Source: Tipula vernalis
Lineage: Eukaryota > Arthropoda > Insecta > Diptera > Tipulidae
DNA length: 64,000 nt
Assembly: GCA_958295665.1 (NCBI GenBank)
Contig: OY282560.1
Coordinates: 98,991,930-99,055,929, forward strand
Reading direction: 5' to 3'
The position numbers were made by a program, and so were the translations under genes. Positions 10,709 to 22,549 of the stretch are shown here, piece after piece. Below the pieces are notes generated by a model. It saw only the letters and a list, made by a program, of their open reading frames with translations. It made no database searches and was not told the origin of the DNA. Numbering within the stretch: the first letter of the stretch is position 1; every line of letters starts with the position of its first letter.

Positions 10709-13001
10709 CTGTGGCATTAAGTAAAAACAGGTTATCTGCGAAACTATAAATCTTGGGAAATTGCAACCAAAGTTTAAGTTCGATTTTTCTAAGAAAAAAT
10801 GTATTATAATGTAATCTTTCAAATAATATCTATTTTTATCCAATGTATTAGTTATTTGCTAGAAATGTAATAAACTAAAACTGTGTAATAATTTGATATA
10901 AATTTTTACTCTAGGAAAAGCCAAGATATCCTGTTGTAGTTGTCAAAATTTCGATTCACATAAACAAGTTAAATAAAGATAACTTGTTTTTATGTAATAA
11001 TATCTGTGAAATTAGTTTTAGTTATCTCCACAAAACTCGTTTTTGTTTAACAGAAATTCCCAAGATATGGGTTAGTATCAACTGATTTAATCTTTCGAAA
11101 ATTTGAAAATAAAAAATCACCTAGACAGGCATGAAAAGGGTTATAAATTAAAGACAATTTTAACGAAAAATGAATTCAGACTTTTTATTTATTTCAGAAT
11201 ATAATGACTTGGAAAACGTGAATAATGCGACTATTCAAAATTAGAAACATTCACCAAGGTAACCATCTTCCTCTTCGATATAAATTGTGTTTATTATATC
11301 ATCCTTAACCGGCAGCCCTCGATAAAACTGATAGAAGTCTTGAGGAATAAACTCAATTAGCATTATTAGTCAGCATTACTTTTGTGGCTCATTTGGTATT
11401 CCACCGTTCCATCCGCACTTTTACGATATCTAAAATGGAGATTTTGTAAATTATATTTAAAATTTTGAAATTCTGAAAACTGTAGCTTAAGAGTCTTATA
11501 TGTATTATTCCAAGTGATCTTCGTTCCACCAGAGGTTTTATTGGGTTTTTTATAAAATGATTTAAAAGTTCGGCGACCACAGGTCCTCGTCAACTGGGCC
11601 CAATCGTGAGGGTGGAATATTTCCATAATTGTTCTTTTTTTTTTCCTCGATGACCTTGTGGTCCGAGTCAAACTCCAAATGTGTATGACCAGGTTCCAAA
11701 AATTTGTGTTTGTTGCGATTCTGGCCCGAACATATGTCACTGTAAATTACAACATGGCGTTTTGCATTTTCTAGAGATGTTGAATTTCGTTTTAATTTTC
11801 CTTCTTCGATTTGCTTACATTTAGTAGTTTTTTTGTTTCGTGGCAGAACGAACTTTCACCATCCAAACTTTCATCAATTAGTTCCATCGTCTTCAGGATA
11901 TAATATTCTTGTTCATCGATATGCTCTGGACCTAAAAAAAAAATGCAACAGTTAAATAATAATTAAAATACAATAATTTAATCTCTCCTTCAATAGAGTT
12001 TGCAGTAAGGCTCGTTAGGATTAACATAAATAGGTCAGGCGATGGTTGAATGTCCCTAGTAGAATATCCAATTAGGTCACGTTCGTCCACATAGATAAAC
12101 TTAGTGGATCAGTCTCGTTTGAATGTTTACTTGCCTCAATATCCATAAAAGTATAATCAGTACTTTCAGAAGAGTAATTTTCATTTTTATAATTGTTTAA
12201 TTCCAAAATGGTCGGTTCCTTAACACTCGGTGTATTTTCGCTTCAGTTTCTATTGGTAATTCTACCAACTCAAAATAACTTTTATTTGAATCTGCGAACA
12301 GTAGATCAAATGTATCCATTTCGACATTTAATAAAATTAACCTACGCACAAATTAAGTTTTAAAATTTATACTAAACTTTAAAACCACCAGACTATTCAC
12401 GTTTAATATTATCAGAGGAATGAAAAGACAATGCAGAATGTAACAATTAAAACGGTAATTTAAAAATGGTTTGAAACAAAAACAAGAGAAGTTTCGAGAG
12501 AAGAGAAGATAAGCAATTAGTGTGGATGTACCGTTTTTAGAGAAATCTACATACATAGTTATCTGCCTTTGTGGTAATATTCTGTTTTTGCAAAACTAGG
12601 TAACTTTTAATATCACTGCATTAAACTAGATATCTCTGTCTGGTTTCTTTACAATATTCCATAAGAACCGGTTAAGTATAGATATCGTTTTTCAATTTAC
12701 ATTATAATTCAATTTGACTTCTGCTTAAAAAGGTATATCTTGATTAAACCGATTTTTACAAAACGAAATCTTACATAATGTATAGATGTATATAGGTTAT
12801 CTGGAGAAATACCCTTTTGATGAAATTCCTTTTGTGTTCCAAACAAGATAAACTGTTTTGATGAAAATTTTCTCGGGAAATAAAGAAAATTTCAAAAAAT
12901 TTGTTGGTATTTCTTATATTAGATGAAATTCTAAATCGAATGGTGGTGATATCTCAAAAACTAGATATCTCGAGTTAAACAGTTTTTATTTAATGCCACA
13001 G
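10709..13001 (-). mobile_element. 2.3-kb DNA transposon, Sola-like (tentative)
   Basis: The ends are CTGTGGCATTAAGTAAAAAC at 10709 and the complement of CTGTGGCATTAAATAAAAAC at 13001, flanked by a 4-bp duplication ATAT (10705-10708 and 13002-13005). Degenerate copies of the ATCTGTGG / GTAAAAACAGGTTATC motif recur inside (for example near 10970, 11010, 12556 and 12600), like subterminal transposase-binding repeats. Minus-strand coding pieces include a transposase-like block at 11366-11735. The termini and 4-bp A/T duplication match the MITEs at 3087-3339 and 45354-45597, so this is the likely source type. A 4-bp duplication plus this transposase style suggests the Sola superfamily, from memory only. 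An errantivirus sits 25 bp to the right. Confidence 0.72.
11366..11735 (-). pseudogene. DNA transposase C-terminal fragment
   Basis: Read on the minus strand, one frame gives SGQNRNKHKF and then GHTHLEFDSDHKVIE. After a shift across an A-run comes IMEIFHPHDWAQL. This order (G-Q-N-R-N, G-H-T-H-x-E-x-D-S-x-H-x-x-I-E, H-P-H-D-W) is a recurrent DDE-transposase block in insect DNA transposons; the first acidic residue would lie just upstream of GQNRN. The rest is AT-rich and interrupted. A second piece at about 12330-12080 on the same strand, starting MDTFDLLFADSNK and shifted near 12200, is probably the N-terminal exon of the same protein. Confidence 0.6.
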
Positions 13002-13026
13002 ATATGTCCAACAACATTAACATACA

Positions 13027-13296
13027 AGTTAACACCACCATTAATGTCGAGTCAACACAACGATGATTTATGAGACAAACGCAAACTTGTCGAATCAACA
13101 CAACGTGTGTTGTGTCCGGTTGAAAGATAATACTTTTTATGAAATTCTTTTTGAGTAATTTCCCATACATTTTATGCAACTTCAACTATTTTTATTGTAT
13201 AAAATGATAGAATATTTTTGTAGTAGTTTAGTTTTTAGTTTGATCTTGAGAAATAAAGTTATTTTTTTAAGTAAACTCGCACATAACTCGTTAACT
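13027..13296 (+). repeat. Errantivirus 5' LTR (270 bp)
   Basis: It carries an AATAAA near 13248, as expected at the R region. Compared with the 3' LTR it contains two extra segments of 43 and 28 bp. The 43-bp segment lies between direct repeats TCGAGTCAACACAACG and TCGAATCAACACAACG, so it was probably lost from the 3' LTR by slippage. Confidence 0.93.
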
Positions 13297-13314
13297 GGCG
13301 CCGAAACAGGGATC
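13296..13314 (+). promoter_or_regulatory. Primer-binding site
   Basis: TGGCGCCGAAACAGGGATC begins at the last base of the 5' LTR. It matches 16 of the first 18 bases of the classic tRNA-Lys(UUU) primer site (TGGCGCCCGAACAGGGAC). Confidence 0.8.
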
Positions 13315-13794
13315 AGTCGGTAAAGTTATTATTGTGGAAATTTTTTTTAAGAGTGTAGCAAATACTATATGACAGTGCTTAACAAAAAAGTGAAAATCTA
13401 TAGCAAATATTAAACTATAGCAACAAATATAGTGCAAGTGACAGTTAAAACGTACCGCAGTAAGCCGATAGTAAACATTAACACTAACAGCCAAAAAGGA
13501 AGACTACGTACCGTCCAAAGCACACTCGACTGGTCTCAAGTGTACAATCACCCGGAGTACACACAAAAAAAAATAGTTGGAAATGAAAATCCAACTCATT
13601 TTAATGTAAGTCTTAATACAAAATTTTAATAAAAAAAAAATTTTTAATAAAAATAAATATAAAAATAAAAAGTTTTAATAACAAAAGTAAAAATAAAAAG
13701 CAACAATATTATAATAACTAGAAATATAATAAAAAAAAAAATTTTAAAAATACAATTATAATAATTAAAATCTGACAAATCAATTTAATAAAAA

Positions 13795-15051
13795 ATGACG
13801 GAACCGATAGTTCAAATTCAAACCGCCTTGCAGCAATTAACTGGGGCCGTGAACGCCCAAATCGAACTAACAAAAAAAATCGATAGACGACTCGAAAAAT
13901 TAGAAAACCCTGTGATTCCCGTAACAACAACAACATTGGTAACACCAAGAAATGAACAAGACCTGAAAGATATTAGCAGGCTACCTGATTGTGTAAGAGA
14001 ACTGCAGGTATTCGATGGGAATCCCACGCAGTACATCTCATGGGTGCATAACGTAGAAACTATACTACGCGACTACAACATTATGCGAGATAAACCGATC
14101 AACAGGGCAATACTTCAACAAATAAGACAAAAAATTCGAGGCAACGCCGACTCCGCTTTAATATCTTATAATATTTTTGATGAGGAATGGGCGTCAATAA
14201 AAAAATGTCTGTCCCTACACTATGCAGACAAAAGGGATCTCCGTACGCTAGAATACCAGCTCAGCACCATCACACAAAAAAATATGACAGTGGATGAATT
14301 CTATGCTACTGTTAATCACCAATTCTCATTAATAGTCAACAAGGTCAAAACGGAGGGCTATTCAGCTGAAACAATCAACGTTTTGGTTCAAACATACAGG
14401 AATAGAGCTTTAGACATTTTCGTCCGGGGGCTGAATGGAGATTTACCTAAGATGCTTATAATTCAAAAACCAACCACGCTACTAGAGGCATACGCATCCT
14501 GTCTGGAAATTCCAAACCTGAATTTCAGAAACTTGCTAATACACAAAAGAAATGTCAACAATGTGATAACAGCCCCAATAAATCAAATTTCATATAACAA
14601 CTCACCAAATTTGCGAACAAACGATGGTACAATACCAATACAGCGGAGAAACATGGCCTACAATATACAACACCAAAATCACCGAATACCATATGTGAAC
14701 CAAAATCAAAACGTCAACCAAAATCAAAACAACTTACCACCACCAAGACCAAATAATCCAAAGCCACCAACGCCAATGGATATCGACACATCAATGCAAA
14801 CGAGACAGGTGAACTATATCAACCATCCAACCAATCAAGATAATCCAATGGCAAAACGAGATTATTCTCACCGTTACGAACCAGTCAGACAATAGAGGAT
14901 CAACCACATGGAAACACAACTAGAAGAAGACTATTATAACCAATTGGTCAACGACAATACGGAAGGAGAGATATCCAATGACGACCAGTATACCGAAGAT
15001 GATTCTGAAGTAAATTTTATGACGGAAGCCTCTCTAGCGTACCATACCTAG
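13795..15051 (+). pseudogene. Errantivirus gag (one internal stop)
   Basis: The frame starts at ATG 13795. The N-terminal part carries a short coiled-coil-like segment (Q-I-E-L-T-K-K-I-D-R-R-L-E), and a capsid-like core follows, with an F-D-G-N-P-T-Q-Y-I-S-W segment near residues 73-83. The C-terminal third is Asn/Gln/Pro-rich. A TAG at 14893-14895 interrupts it, but the same frame continues for 51 more codons (acidic, D/E/N-rich) to TAG at 15049-15051. That end overlaps pol in the -1 frame, as expected for frameshift expression in this group. No CCHC knuckle was seen. Confidence 0.85.
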
Positions 15052-18000
15052 AGTATAAGTTAAAAAATGGCAATATCCTCAAATTCCTGATTGACACAGG
15101 AGCAAATAAAAACTTTATAAAATCACAATTAGCCAATAACGCCATCCCAACTAAGGCTCAATTTAAGATCAGATCAGCTGGAGGTGACATCGAAATAAGT
15201 AAGAAAATTAGCGGACAATTTTTTAAAAGTATTGGCATCAACAATAATATTGAATTCTTCATTCTACCGGGATTAAAATCATTTGATGGCATAATAGGAG
15301 ACGATACATTGAAGGAACTCGGAGCAATAATTGACAGGAAAAACAACCTGTTAATAATAACACCAGACATCAGAATTCCATTAAGAGAAAAACCATCACT
15401 TCAAGTCAACAATTTGGAAATCAGAGATAGCCATCTTTCTTCAGAAACAAAGAAGCAACTCCAAACAATAGTATCAAAATTTAAAAATTTATTCGGACCC
15501 GTAAACAACATCGAAAAAATCGATACGGGGGTAAGAGCCGAAATCAAAACAACGACGGATGAACCTATATATACCAAATCATATCCTTATCCATACAGTA
15601 TGAGACAGGAGGTGGAGAAACAAATAAGCCCGCTCTTAAAAGACGGGATCATTAGACCCTCTAAGAGCCCATATAACTCCCCTATTTGGGTCGTCGACAA
15701 GAAGTTGGACGCCTCACAAACAAAGAAATACAGGATGGTCATAGATTTCAAAAGGCTGAATGCTGTCACAATATTAGACTCACACCCGATTCCGGATATA
15801 TCCAGTACATTAGCAAATCTCGGAAACTCTCAATATTTTACAACCATAGACCTAACATCGGGGTTCCACCAGATAAAAATGAAAGAAGCGGATATACAAA
15901 AAACCTCGTTTTCTACAATGAACGGGAAGTACGAGTTTCTACGACTTCCTTTTGGCTTAAAGAACGCCCCAGCCATTTTTCAAAGGATGATTGACGACGT
16001 GTGTAAAGAATTCATCGGCGCGACATGTTACGTATACATAGATGACATCATAATCTTTGGGGGAGAAACAGAAGAGGAGCACTTATTGAACATCGAGAAA
16101 ATCTTCTCAAAATTGGAGAAAGCCAACCTAAGGGTCAACCTAGACAACACAGAGTTCCTGAAACAAGAAACAGAATTCTTGGGTTACCTCATCACTAATA
16201 AGGGTATCAAACCTGATCCTAAAAAAGTTGCAGCCATTAAAAACATCAAAAGGCCCCAAAATCTAAGGGATCTAAAGTCATTTCTTGGATTAGCGTCCTA
16301 TTACAGACGTTTTATACAAGACTTCGCAAAGATAACCAAGCTACTGACCAACCTTACAAGAGGATAAAATGCACAAACAAAAGCAACACAGTCCAAAAAG
16401 GTACAAATCAGCATGAACGAGGAAGAAATCCAAGCATTTTTACACATCAAAGAGCTACTATCCTCCACGGATATATTAATCTTCCCGGACTTCAACAAAC
16501 CGTTCGTTCTGATAACAGATGCTTCATCATTCGCAATTGGCGCAGTATTATTCCAAGGCGATATCGGCAGGGACAGGCCCATCACCTATATATCTAGATC
16601 ACTAAATAAAACAGAAGAGAATTATGCTGCAAACGAAAAGGAGATGCTGGCTATAGTTTGGGCCCTAGATAATCTCAGGAACTACCTGTACGGAGCAAAA
16701 AAAATTAAGATTATGACGGATCATCAACCACTAACGTTTGCAATAAGCAATAAAAACAACAATGCCAAATTAAAAAGGTGGAAAGCACGCTTAGAGGAAT
16801 ATAACTACGAAATTATTTTCAAACCGGGATGCATCAACAAAGTCGCAGATGCACTATCAAGACTAAAAATGGAAGCAAACACCCTATCTACAAACGGAAC
16901 GATTCACAGTGCTGAGGAAGATTCCGCAGATCTAATACGCTACTGCGAAGCACCAATCAACGCATTTAGGAATCAACTTATATTCAAAAAAGGGAAAGAA
17001 ACACCACACCCATCTTATCACAGGCATCACATTAGCCTGCCTGAACTAAGTAAAGAAACCCTAAAAATAATTCTACGAGAGAAACTAAATCCGAACACAA
17101 TCAATGGAGTAAAAATACCTGAAGAATATATTCAAATCCTCCAGGAGGCCGTTAAAGAAAATTTCTCGGGTTACAAGATACGATTAACACAAAGAGTGGT
17201 GACGGACATACGCAACGAGGAAAACTAGTTTGCCATTATAAGAGAAGAACACAAACGGGCACACCGGAATCATGCAGAGAATAAAAAACAAATATTGGAA
17301 AAATACTACTTCCCTCGAATGGCTAGTCTAATAAAGAAACATACACAAACCTGCTACACCTGTAACATCAACAAATATGATAGACATCCTAGTCGCATGG
17401 AAATCCAAGAGACACCCATTCCGACGTATCCGACAGAGATACTCCACATCGATATAATGGAAATCAAAGATGAGAAGTTCATTTCATGTGTGGACAAATT
17501 CACAAAATTTGTGAAATTTTTTCGCATCAAAACTAAATCTATTCCACATGTGAGGGATAAAATAATTAAAGCAATGCATTTCTTCTCTGTACCCAAAATA
17601 CTTGTGATGGACAATGAAAGAAGCTTTATAAGTTCCATAATTACGGACTATCTAAACACTTTGGGAGTTAGAATTTACCTAACACCATCACAAAGAAGTG
17701 AGACAAATGGGACTGTCGAAAGAGTCCATTCTACGATAATCGAAATCGTCAGATGCCTCCAAAACGAGTACAAGGATCTAAAGTAAAGGAATTAATCAAT
17801 ATAGCAGCAGACCGCTATAATAACTCAGTACACTCGGTCATTCAACAAAAACCAAGTGACATATTTTTTGGTAGAACACAAAGAATAAACTATCAAAATC
17901 TGTCTGACTTCAAAAATAAAGTAAACGAAGATATAATTGAAAGGATCCGAAGAAACCAAGAAACCAAAATTGAAAGAGAGAAGGCAAAGAGGGAAAAACC

Positions 18001-18166
18001 GAAAACGTACGCGCCTGGAAAAACAATATTCACCGCAATTAAACAAATTCAAGCAAAGGATAAAGCAAAATTCAAAAAAGAAACGGTAGCAAGAGACAAT
18101 AATGTTACCATTACAACAACAACCGGGAAACGAATTCATAAAGCCCGTATTAAAAATATATTTTAG
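15009..18166 (+). pseudogene. Errantivirus pol: PR-RT-RNase H-IN (broken)
   Basis: The frame opens at 15009, overlapping the gag end by 43 bp in the -1 frame. Protease: IDTGANKNF, catalytic DTGA at 15093-15104. Reverse transcriptase: YRMVIDFKRLN, TIDLTSGFHQI, then VYIDDII with the catalytic YIDD near 16033. RNase H: ITDASSFAIG, NEKEMLAIVWAL, MTDHQPL. Integrase: zinc finger around 17320-17390 (CYTCNINK), catalytic D in HIDIMEI, D in VMDNERSF, E in NGTVERVHS. Lesions are a TAA at 16365-16367 between RT and RNase H, a TAG at 17226-17228 before the integrase, and a frameshift near 17760-17786; the C-terminal integrase part continues in another frame to 18166. Confidence 0.93.
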
Positions 18167-19607
18167 CTCATGGCTATGGGGTTTAACATCATCCGCGACC
18201 ATCTACGAATACAATACCCCAGTAGTAACAGTAAAACAAGGAAATGGGCGAATTATTAACGGACAATTTAAACTAATCCACATCATCAATTTGAACAACG
18301 ACGAAGAACTGATTGAACGATTAACACCAACGATCAATAACATTCATCAAGGAAGCAAAATTCGAGCTCAATTGGTTCACCAAACAAAGCAAATCTCGTA
18401 ATGGATTTCAGAACTTAAAGGTCAAAAGTCAAGAAGCAGAAGAGCAATAAATTGGATCGGAAGCGCATGGAAATGGATCGCAGGCTCACCTGACGCCACA
18501 GATTGGGATCAGATAGTAAAAAGTCAGAACCAAGTAAATAACAGTAACAATCAACAATACAAAATCAATAGAGTATTAATGGACACAGCTCAACAAATGC
18601 TCAACGAATTCAACAAAATTGTAGAACACCTAAATGAAGACGAAGACGATAAGATGCAACAAACACTGTACAATCGACTTACTCTCATCAAAGAGGAAAT
18701 AAAAGAAATCATTCGAGCCGCACAGTTAGCAAAAGGAAAAATAGTTAACACCAATTTACTGGATAAAGGGGAAATAAGCCGCTTAATTACAGAAATAGAA
18801 ACCTTGCGTATTCCGGCTATAGAGTATGCGGAACCAATGATGATGGTTAAACATTCTACAATCCTATACGTCATATCTATACCTAAGACGAGTAAGCAGA
18901 ACTACAACCATGTCATCATAAAATCAAGGGTTAATCAAAACAAACAAATACTTCTGGAGTTCAATGAACTTTTGCTAAATCAAAACGAATTATTTGGAAT
19001 AACCCAGAGATGCAACCTCTTTCGAGATATCACCATATGCGAAATGAGTAAGCTGAAGGAACTAAGTAAGGATCATTGTATCAGCCAAATTATAAAGGGA
19101 TTAAATGCTAAATGTGATTACCAGTTCAATAAGAATTAAATCATCGAACCATTAAACGACAATACAATCTTCGTAAGCAACTTTAAAGGAGACATCGTTT
19201 ATTGTAATAGAAATAAACATTTAGAAGGAAATTTTCTAATTCAGTATCATAATGAAACAATAAAAATCGGTGAATCAGCTTTTACGAACAGGGAAGCAAG
19301 GACATCCCAAGTACTGCCACCGGTACTAAAAGCAACCATAACGGAAAAAAGCGTCAAAATTGACCCAGGATACTTACATAACTTGTATCTAAACAACGTT
19401 GAACAACTTCAAGAACTTTTCAACGAGCGTAAAGAAGCTGTCCTCATTGACTTCAGCATCATAACCATTGTCATCTGCTTAGTAGTCATTTTTCTCACCA
19501 ACAAAACTAGAGTGAGACGTCAAAGAAGAATGCTGTTTATCAACAAGCCAATCTATCAAGACGAAATTCCCAGCGATCAACCAGGAATTCACCCCAGGAG
19601 TTTCTGA
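18102..19607 (+). pseudogene. Errantivirus env-like ORF (two internal stops)
   Basis: One frame runs from about 18102 to TGA/stop at 19605-19607, broken by stops at 18399-18401 and 19137-19139. Features visible are a furin-type RSRR site at 18432-18443, a following segment with hydrophobic and Trp residues, a long helical coiled-coil-like region, paired cysteines near 19010-19115, and one transmembrane helix near 19446-19500 with a short basic cytoplasmic tail. This is the insect retrovirus/baculovirus F-type fusion glycoprotein layout. Its start overlaps the end of pol in a different frame; errantivirus env is normally made from a spliced RNA. The two stops make this copy non-functional. Confidence 0.85.
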
Positions 19608-19627
19608 CCCACGAGACGCGGATCTTT

Positions 19628-19638
19628 AAGGAGGGAGA
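19628..19638 (+). promoter_or_regulatory. Polypurine tract
   Basis: AAGGAGGGAGA directly precedes the 3' LTR and is the expected plus-strand primer. Confidence 0.75.
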
Positions 19639-19837
19639 AGTTAACACCACCATTAATATCGAATCAACACAACGTGTGTTGTGTCCGGTTGAAAGATAAT
19701 ACTTTTTATGAAATTCTTTTTGAGTAATTTCCCATACATTTTATGCAACTTCAACTATTTTTATTGTATAAAATGATAGAATATTTTTGTAGTAGTTTAG
19801 TTTTTAGTTAAGTAAACTCGGACATAACTCGTTAACT
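19639..19837 (+). repeat. Errantivirus 3' LTR (199 bp)
   Basis: Nearly identical to the 5' LTR where they align (about two substitutions), but with deletions of 43 and 28 bp. The second deletion removes the AATAAA present in the 5' LTR, and no other AATAAA is seen in this LTR. Confidence 0.93.
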
Positions 19838-19841
19838 TACA

Positions 19842-20451
19842 TATCGTATTTTTTACAATACAATCAAATTACAGTTCATCGTTGTTCCACTCACAAATTT
19901 AAATACTATGATTATAGGAATGATCTATTTTGACAGTTACTTGTTTTTAACGCAATACTAATGTTGCTTCAGTTGAATATTGTTACATTGTAATTATTTT
20001 AAAAAGTCCATTAATAATTTCAATTATATAGGATTTCAATTCCAAATTAAACCATTCAATGTTCAGTTTTCAAAGCTTTTCCAAAACAAATAAAACCTTT
20101 TGAAAATAAAATAAAACCCTTTGAAACGGTTTTATTTTATTTTGAAACAGTTCTATTTGAATTTGAAAATGTTTTGGTTGGTTTCGAAAGATTTCGTTTG
20201 AAAAAGGTTTCATTTGTTTTAGAAAAAGCTTCGATTGAACTATAAATGGTTTAATTTGAAATTGAAATCCTCAATATGGTTGAATTTGATACGAAGAGTA
20301 AAACGTTAAATTTGAATTATAAAACCTGTATCTGCAATGTGGTTGAGTGTTAACCTGTATCTGCAATGTGGTTGAGTGTTTGGAAGCAAACTACTATAGA
20401 AGACGTAAATAAAACAACAGTCGATCTGCTAAAACGATTGGGTTAAACACA
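19842..20451. other. Intergenic AT-rich spacer upstream of PAL
   Basis: It holds a short perfect-arm hairpin around 20107-20146 (AAAATAAAATAAAACC facing GGTTTTATTTTATTTT) within a run of TTTGAAA-type repeats, and a tandem duplication of about 30 bp (ACCTGTATCTGCAATGTGG twice) at 20323-20380. No gene was seen. Confidence 0.6.
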
Positions 20452-21879
20452 ATGTTGGTTTTTATAATTACCAACTTCTTTGCAATTTGCCTTGTCGGAA
20501 CTAGAATTTTCCTAAATTTTCCCGAACTGGTGGTAATTGTTTTTAACATAATTAACAAATTTTATATTAAGTAATTGCCCCCAATGTTGATTAAGAAATA
20601 CAACTATATTTGTTAAATATAATTAGCAAATGGTTGAATTTCAAGTGTAAAACCTGTATTAATTTCTGCTTGAAGCCTTTCAACTCTTTAAAGTAAATTT
20701 TACCGATTATTACTGTTTATGAAATTCATCAGACCTAAAAGTTCAGCTTCGGTCAAACTTAGCAAAACTTAAAAATAAAATTTCCTATTTTTATAGCAAC
20801 AGCCGGTAAGCAGTGAGCAACAACAGCAACAACCACCACACGTAAATAGTGTGGACACATCACATTTGGATAGCCCGCCAAAACCAAAAGAAGTGAAAAA
20901 TTGGCCAAAAAATAAATTAAACGTTGGCCAAATAACTGCAGTTTCGATCAATTTAGACGGCAATCCAGTCATATTCCATCGGGCTGACCGCGTTTGGGCC
21001 GAAGACACATTCAATGATTCTGAATATTATCAGGACATTGAAAAGGGACCAATTGTTGACAATACTATCGTAACCCTAGACTCAAAAACTGGAGAAATTA
21101 TCGATGAAAAAGGTAATGACATGTTTTATATGCCACATGGTATGACAATCGATCGCCATGGGAATATATGGGCTACCGATGTAGCGTTACATCAAGTATT
21201 CAAGGTAATATTTATAAATATCGCTTTCAATGATCACTTTCTATAAAAATGTCTTTGTTTTTTTTTTTTAATTTTTTTGTAGTTTAAACCAAATAAAAAT
21301 TATCCCACAATAACAATTGGACGACGATTCCAACCAGGTGCAACACCAAATCATTTATGTAAACCAACGGCGGTTGCGGTCGCAACAACTGGTGAATTTT
21401 TCATTGCCGACGGATATTGTAACAGTAGATTATTGAAATTTAATGCCGCTGGCCGTTTGTTGCGTGTTATACCACAGCCGCCGGAATTTTTATCCCTTCA
21501 AGTACCCCATGGTTTAACCCTATTGGAACACTTAGACCTAATATGTATTGCCGATCGTGAAAATATGCGAGTAGTTTGTCCACGTGCAGGTCTTCGTTCA
21601 TCGCACGGTGAAGGTACACCAGCTGCCACAATTCAAGAACCAGATTTGGGACGTGTATTTGATGTGGCCGCATACGGTGATTTGGTGTACGCTGTAAATG
21701 GCCAGACATCACCAATGATACCGGTTCGTGGTTTTACAATTGATCCACGGTCCGAAACAATAATCGATCATTGGGGTAATTTCGAGAATCCACATTCAAT
21801 TGCATTCTGTCCAAATGGCTCGGCCATGTATGTTACTGAAATTGGTCCAAATAGAATATGGAAATTTGATTTAATGTAA
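20452..21879 (+). CDS. Peptidyl-alpha-hydroxyglycine alpha-amidating lyase (PAL)
   Basis: PAL cleaves peptidyl-alpha-hydroxyglycine to the amidated peptide plus glyoxylate, the last step of neuropeptide amidation in secretory granules. Two core exons are clear: 20797-21204 (acceptor TTTTTATAG, donor GTAATA) and 21283-21879 (acceptor TTTTTTGTAG, TAA end), both phase 0. They form an NHL-type beta-propeller. The three zinc-ligand histidines of the family are present in PHGMTID, PHGLTLL and NPHSIAF, with NIWATDVALHQVFK and IADGYCNSRLLKF as blade signatures. A proposed first exon, 20452-20532, encodes a 27-residue signal peptide beginning MLVFIITNFFAICLVG, has donor GTGGTAATT and is in phase. A Gln/Pro-rich linker follows. 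The total would be about 361 residues, a usual size for stand-alone fly PAL. The core is certain; exon 1 is inferred. Confidence 0.88.
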
Positions 21880-21890
21880 AAAAAAAATTA

Positions 21891-21896
21891 AATAAA
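21891..21896 (+). terminator. PAL poly(A) signal
   Basis: AATAAA 12 bp after the PAL stop codon. Several more AATAAA copies follow within 150 bp in very AT-rich sequence, so the site actually used is uncertain. Confidence 0.5.
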
Positions 21897-21909
21897 AGAA
21901 TAAAACTAT

Positions 21910-22508
21910 AATAAATAATATTAATAATAAATTAATAATCAATAAACCAAACAAAACAATAATTATCTTTATGTATTATAATATCTACATAATATTTACA
22001 TTATATACAAATACATAAATAATAAAATTAAATACTTAAGTACAAGAAATAATGATTACGAAATATATTTGTAATTTATATAAGAAATCAAAATAAAAAC
22101 ACCAATTTTAATAAAAACCAAAGAATTTTAAAGAAAAATTTAAAAAATCAAAAACTTTATAACACGCTGATCCACATGTTTTGTAGCAAGGGCAAAAAAA
22201 AAATGTGGTGTGGTACTAACTCAATATTTCTAAGCCTCTTCCATATATAAACATTATATCAATTTGGTTAATTTATTTAATTTAATTTGTTTTATAAATT
22301 TCAAATATATTTCGTTAATTATTTCTTATTTAACCGAAGTAAAAAACTTGAATAAAATTTTACAAAAAACAAAGCATTATTAAAAAAAAATATATATATT
22401 AAATAATTAATTAATTTAAAATTAACATTTTATTTATCATTACAATGTTCCGCAGGTTAAATTTGTTATTATAAACTTATACAGGGCTAAAGGCTAGAAT
22501 ATAGCGAG
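21910..22508. other. AT-rich intergenic sequence
   Basis: Mostly A/T with many AATAAA and TAATTAAT strings. No coding potential was seen between the PAL 3' end and the SINE. Confidence 0.5.
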
Positions 22509-22512
22509 AATT

Positions 22513-22514
<2 letters not shown>

Positions 22515-22549
<35 letters not shown>

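Larger units (their letters stand above)
13027..19837 (+). mobile_element. Full-length errantivirus (insect endogenous retrovirus)
   Basis: LTRs begin AGTTAAC and end GTTAACT (13027-13296 and 19639-19837), and the element is flanked by the 4-bp duplication TACA (13023-13026 and 19838-19841). Inside, in order: a primer site, gag, pol overlapping gag in the -1 frame, env, and a purine tract before the 3' LTR. The AGTTA ends, TACA target and third ORF are hallmarks of the gypsy/17.6 errantivirus lineage. All three genes are broken: gag has one stop, pol two stops and a frameshift, env two stops. This copy cannot produce an intact set of proteins. Confidence 0.95.
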
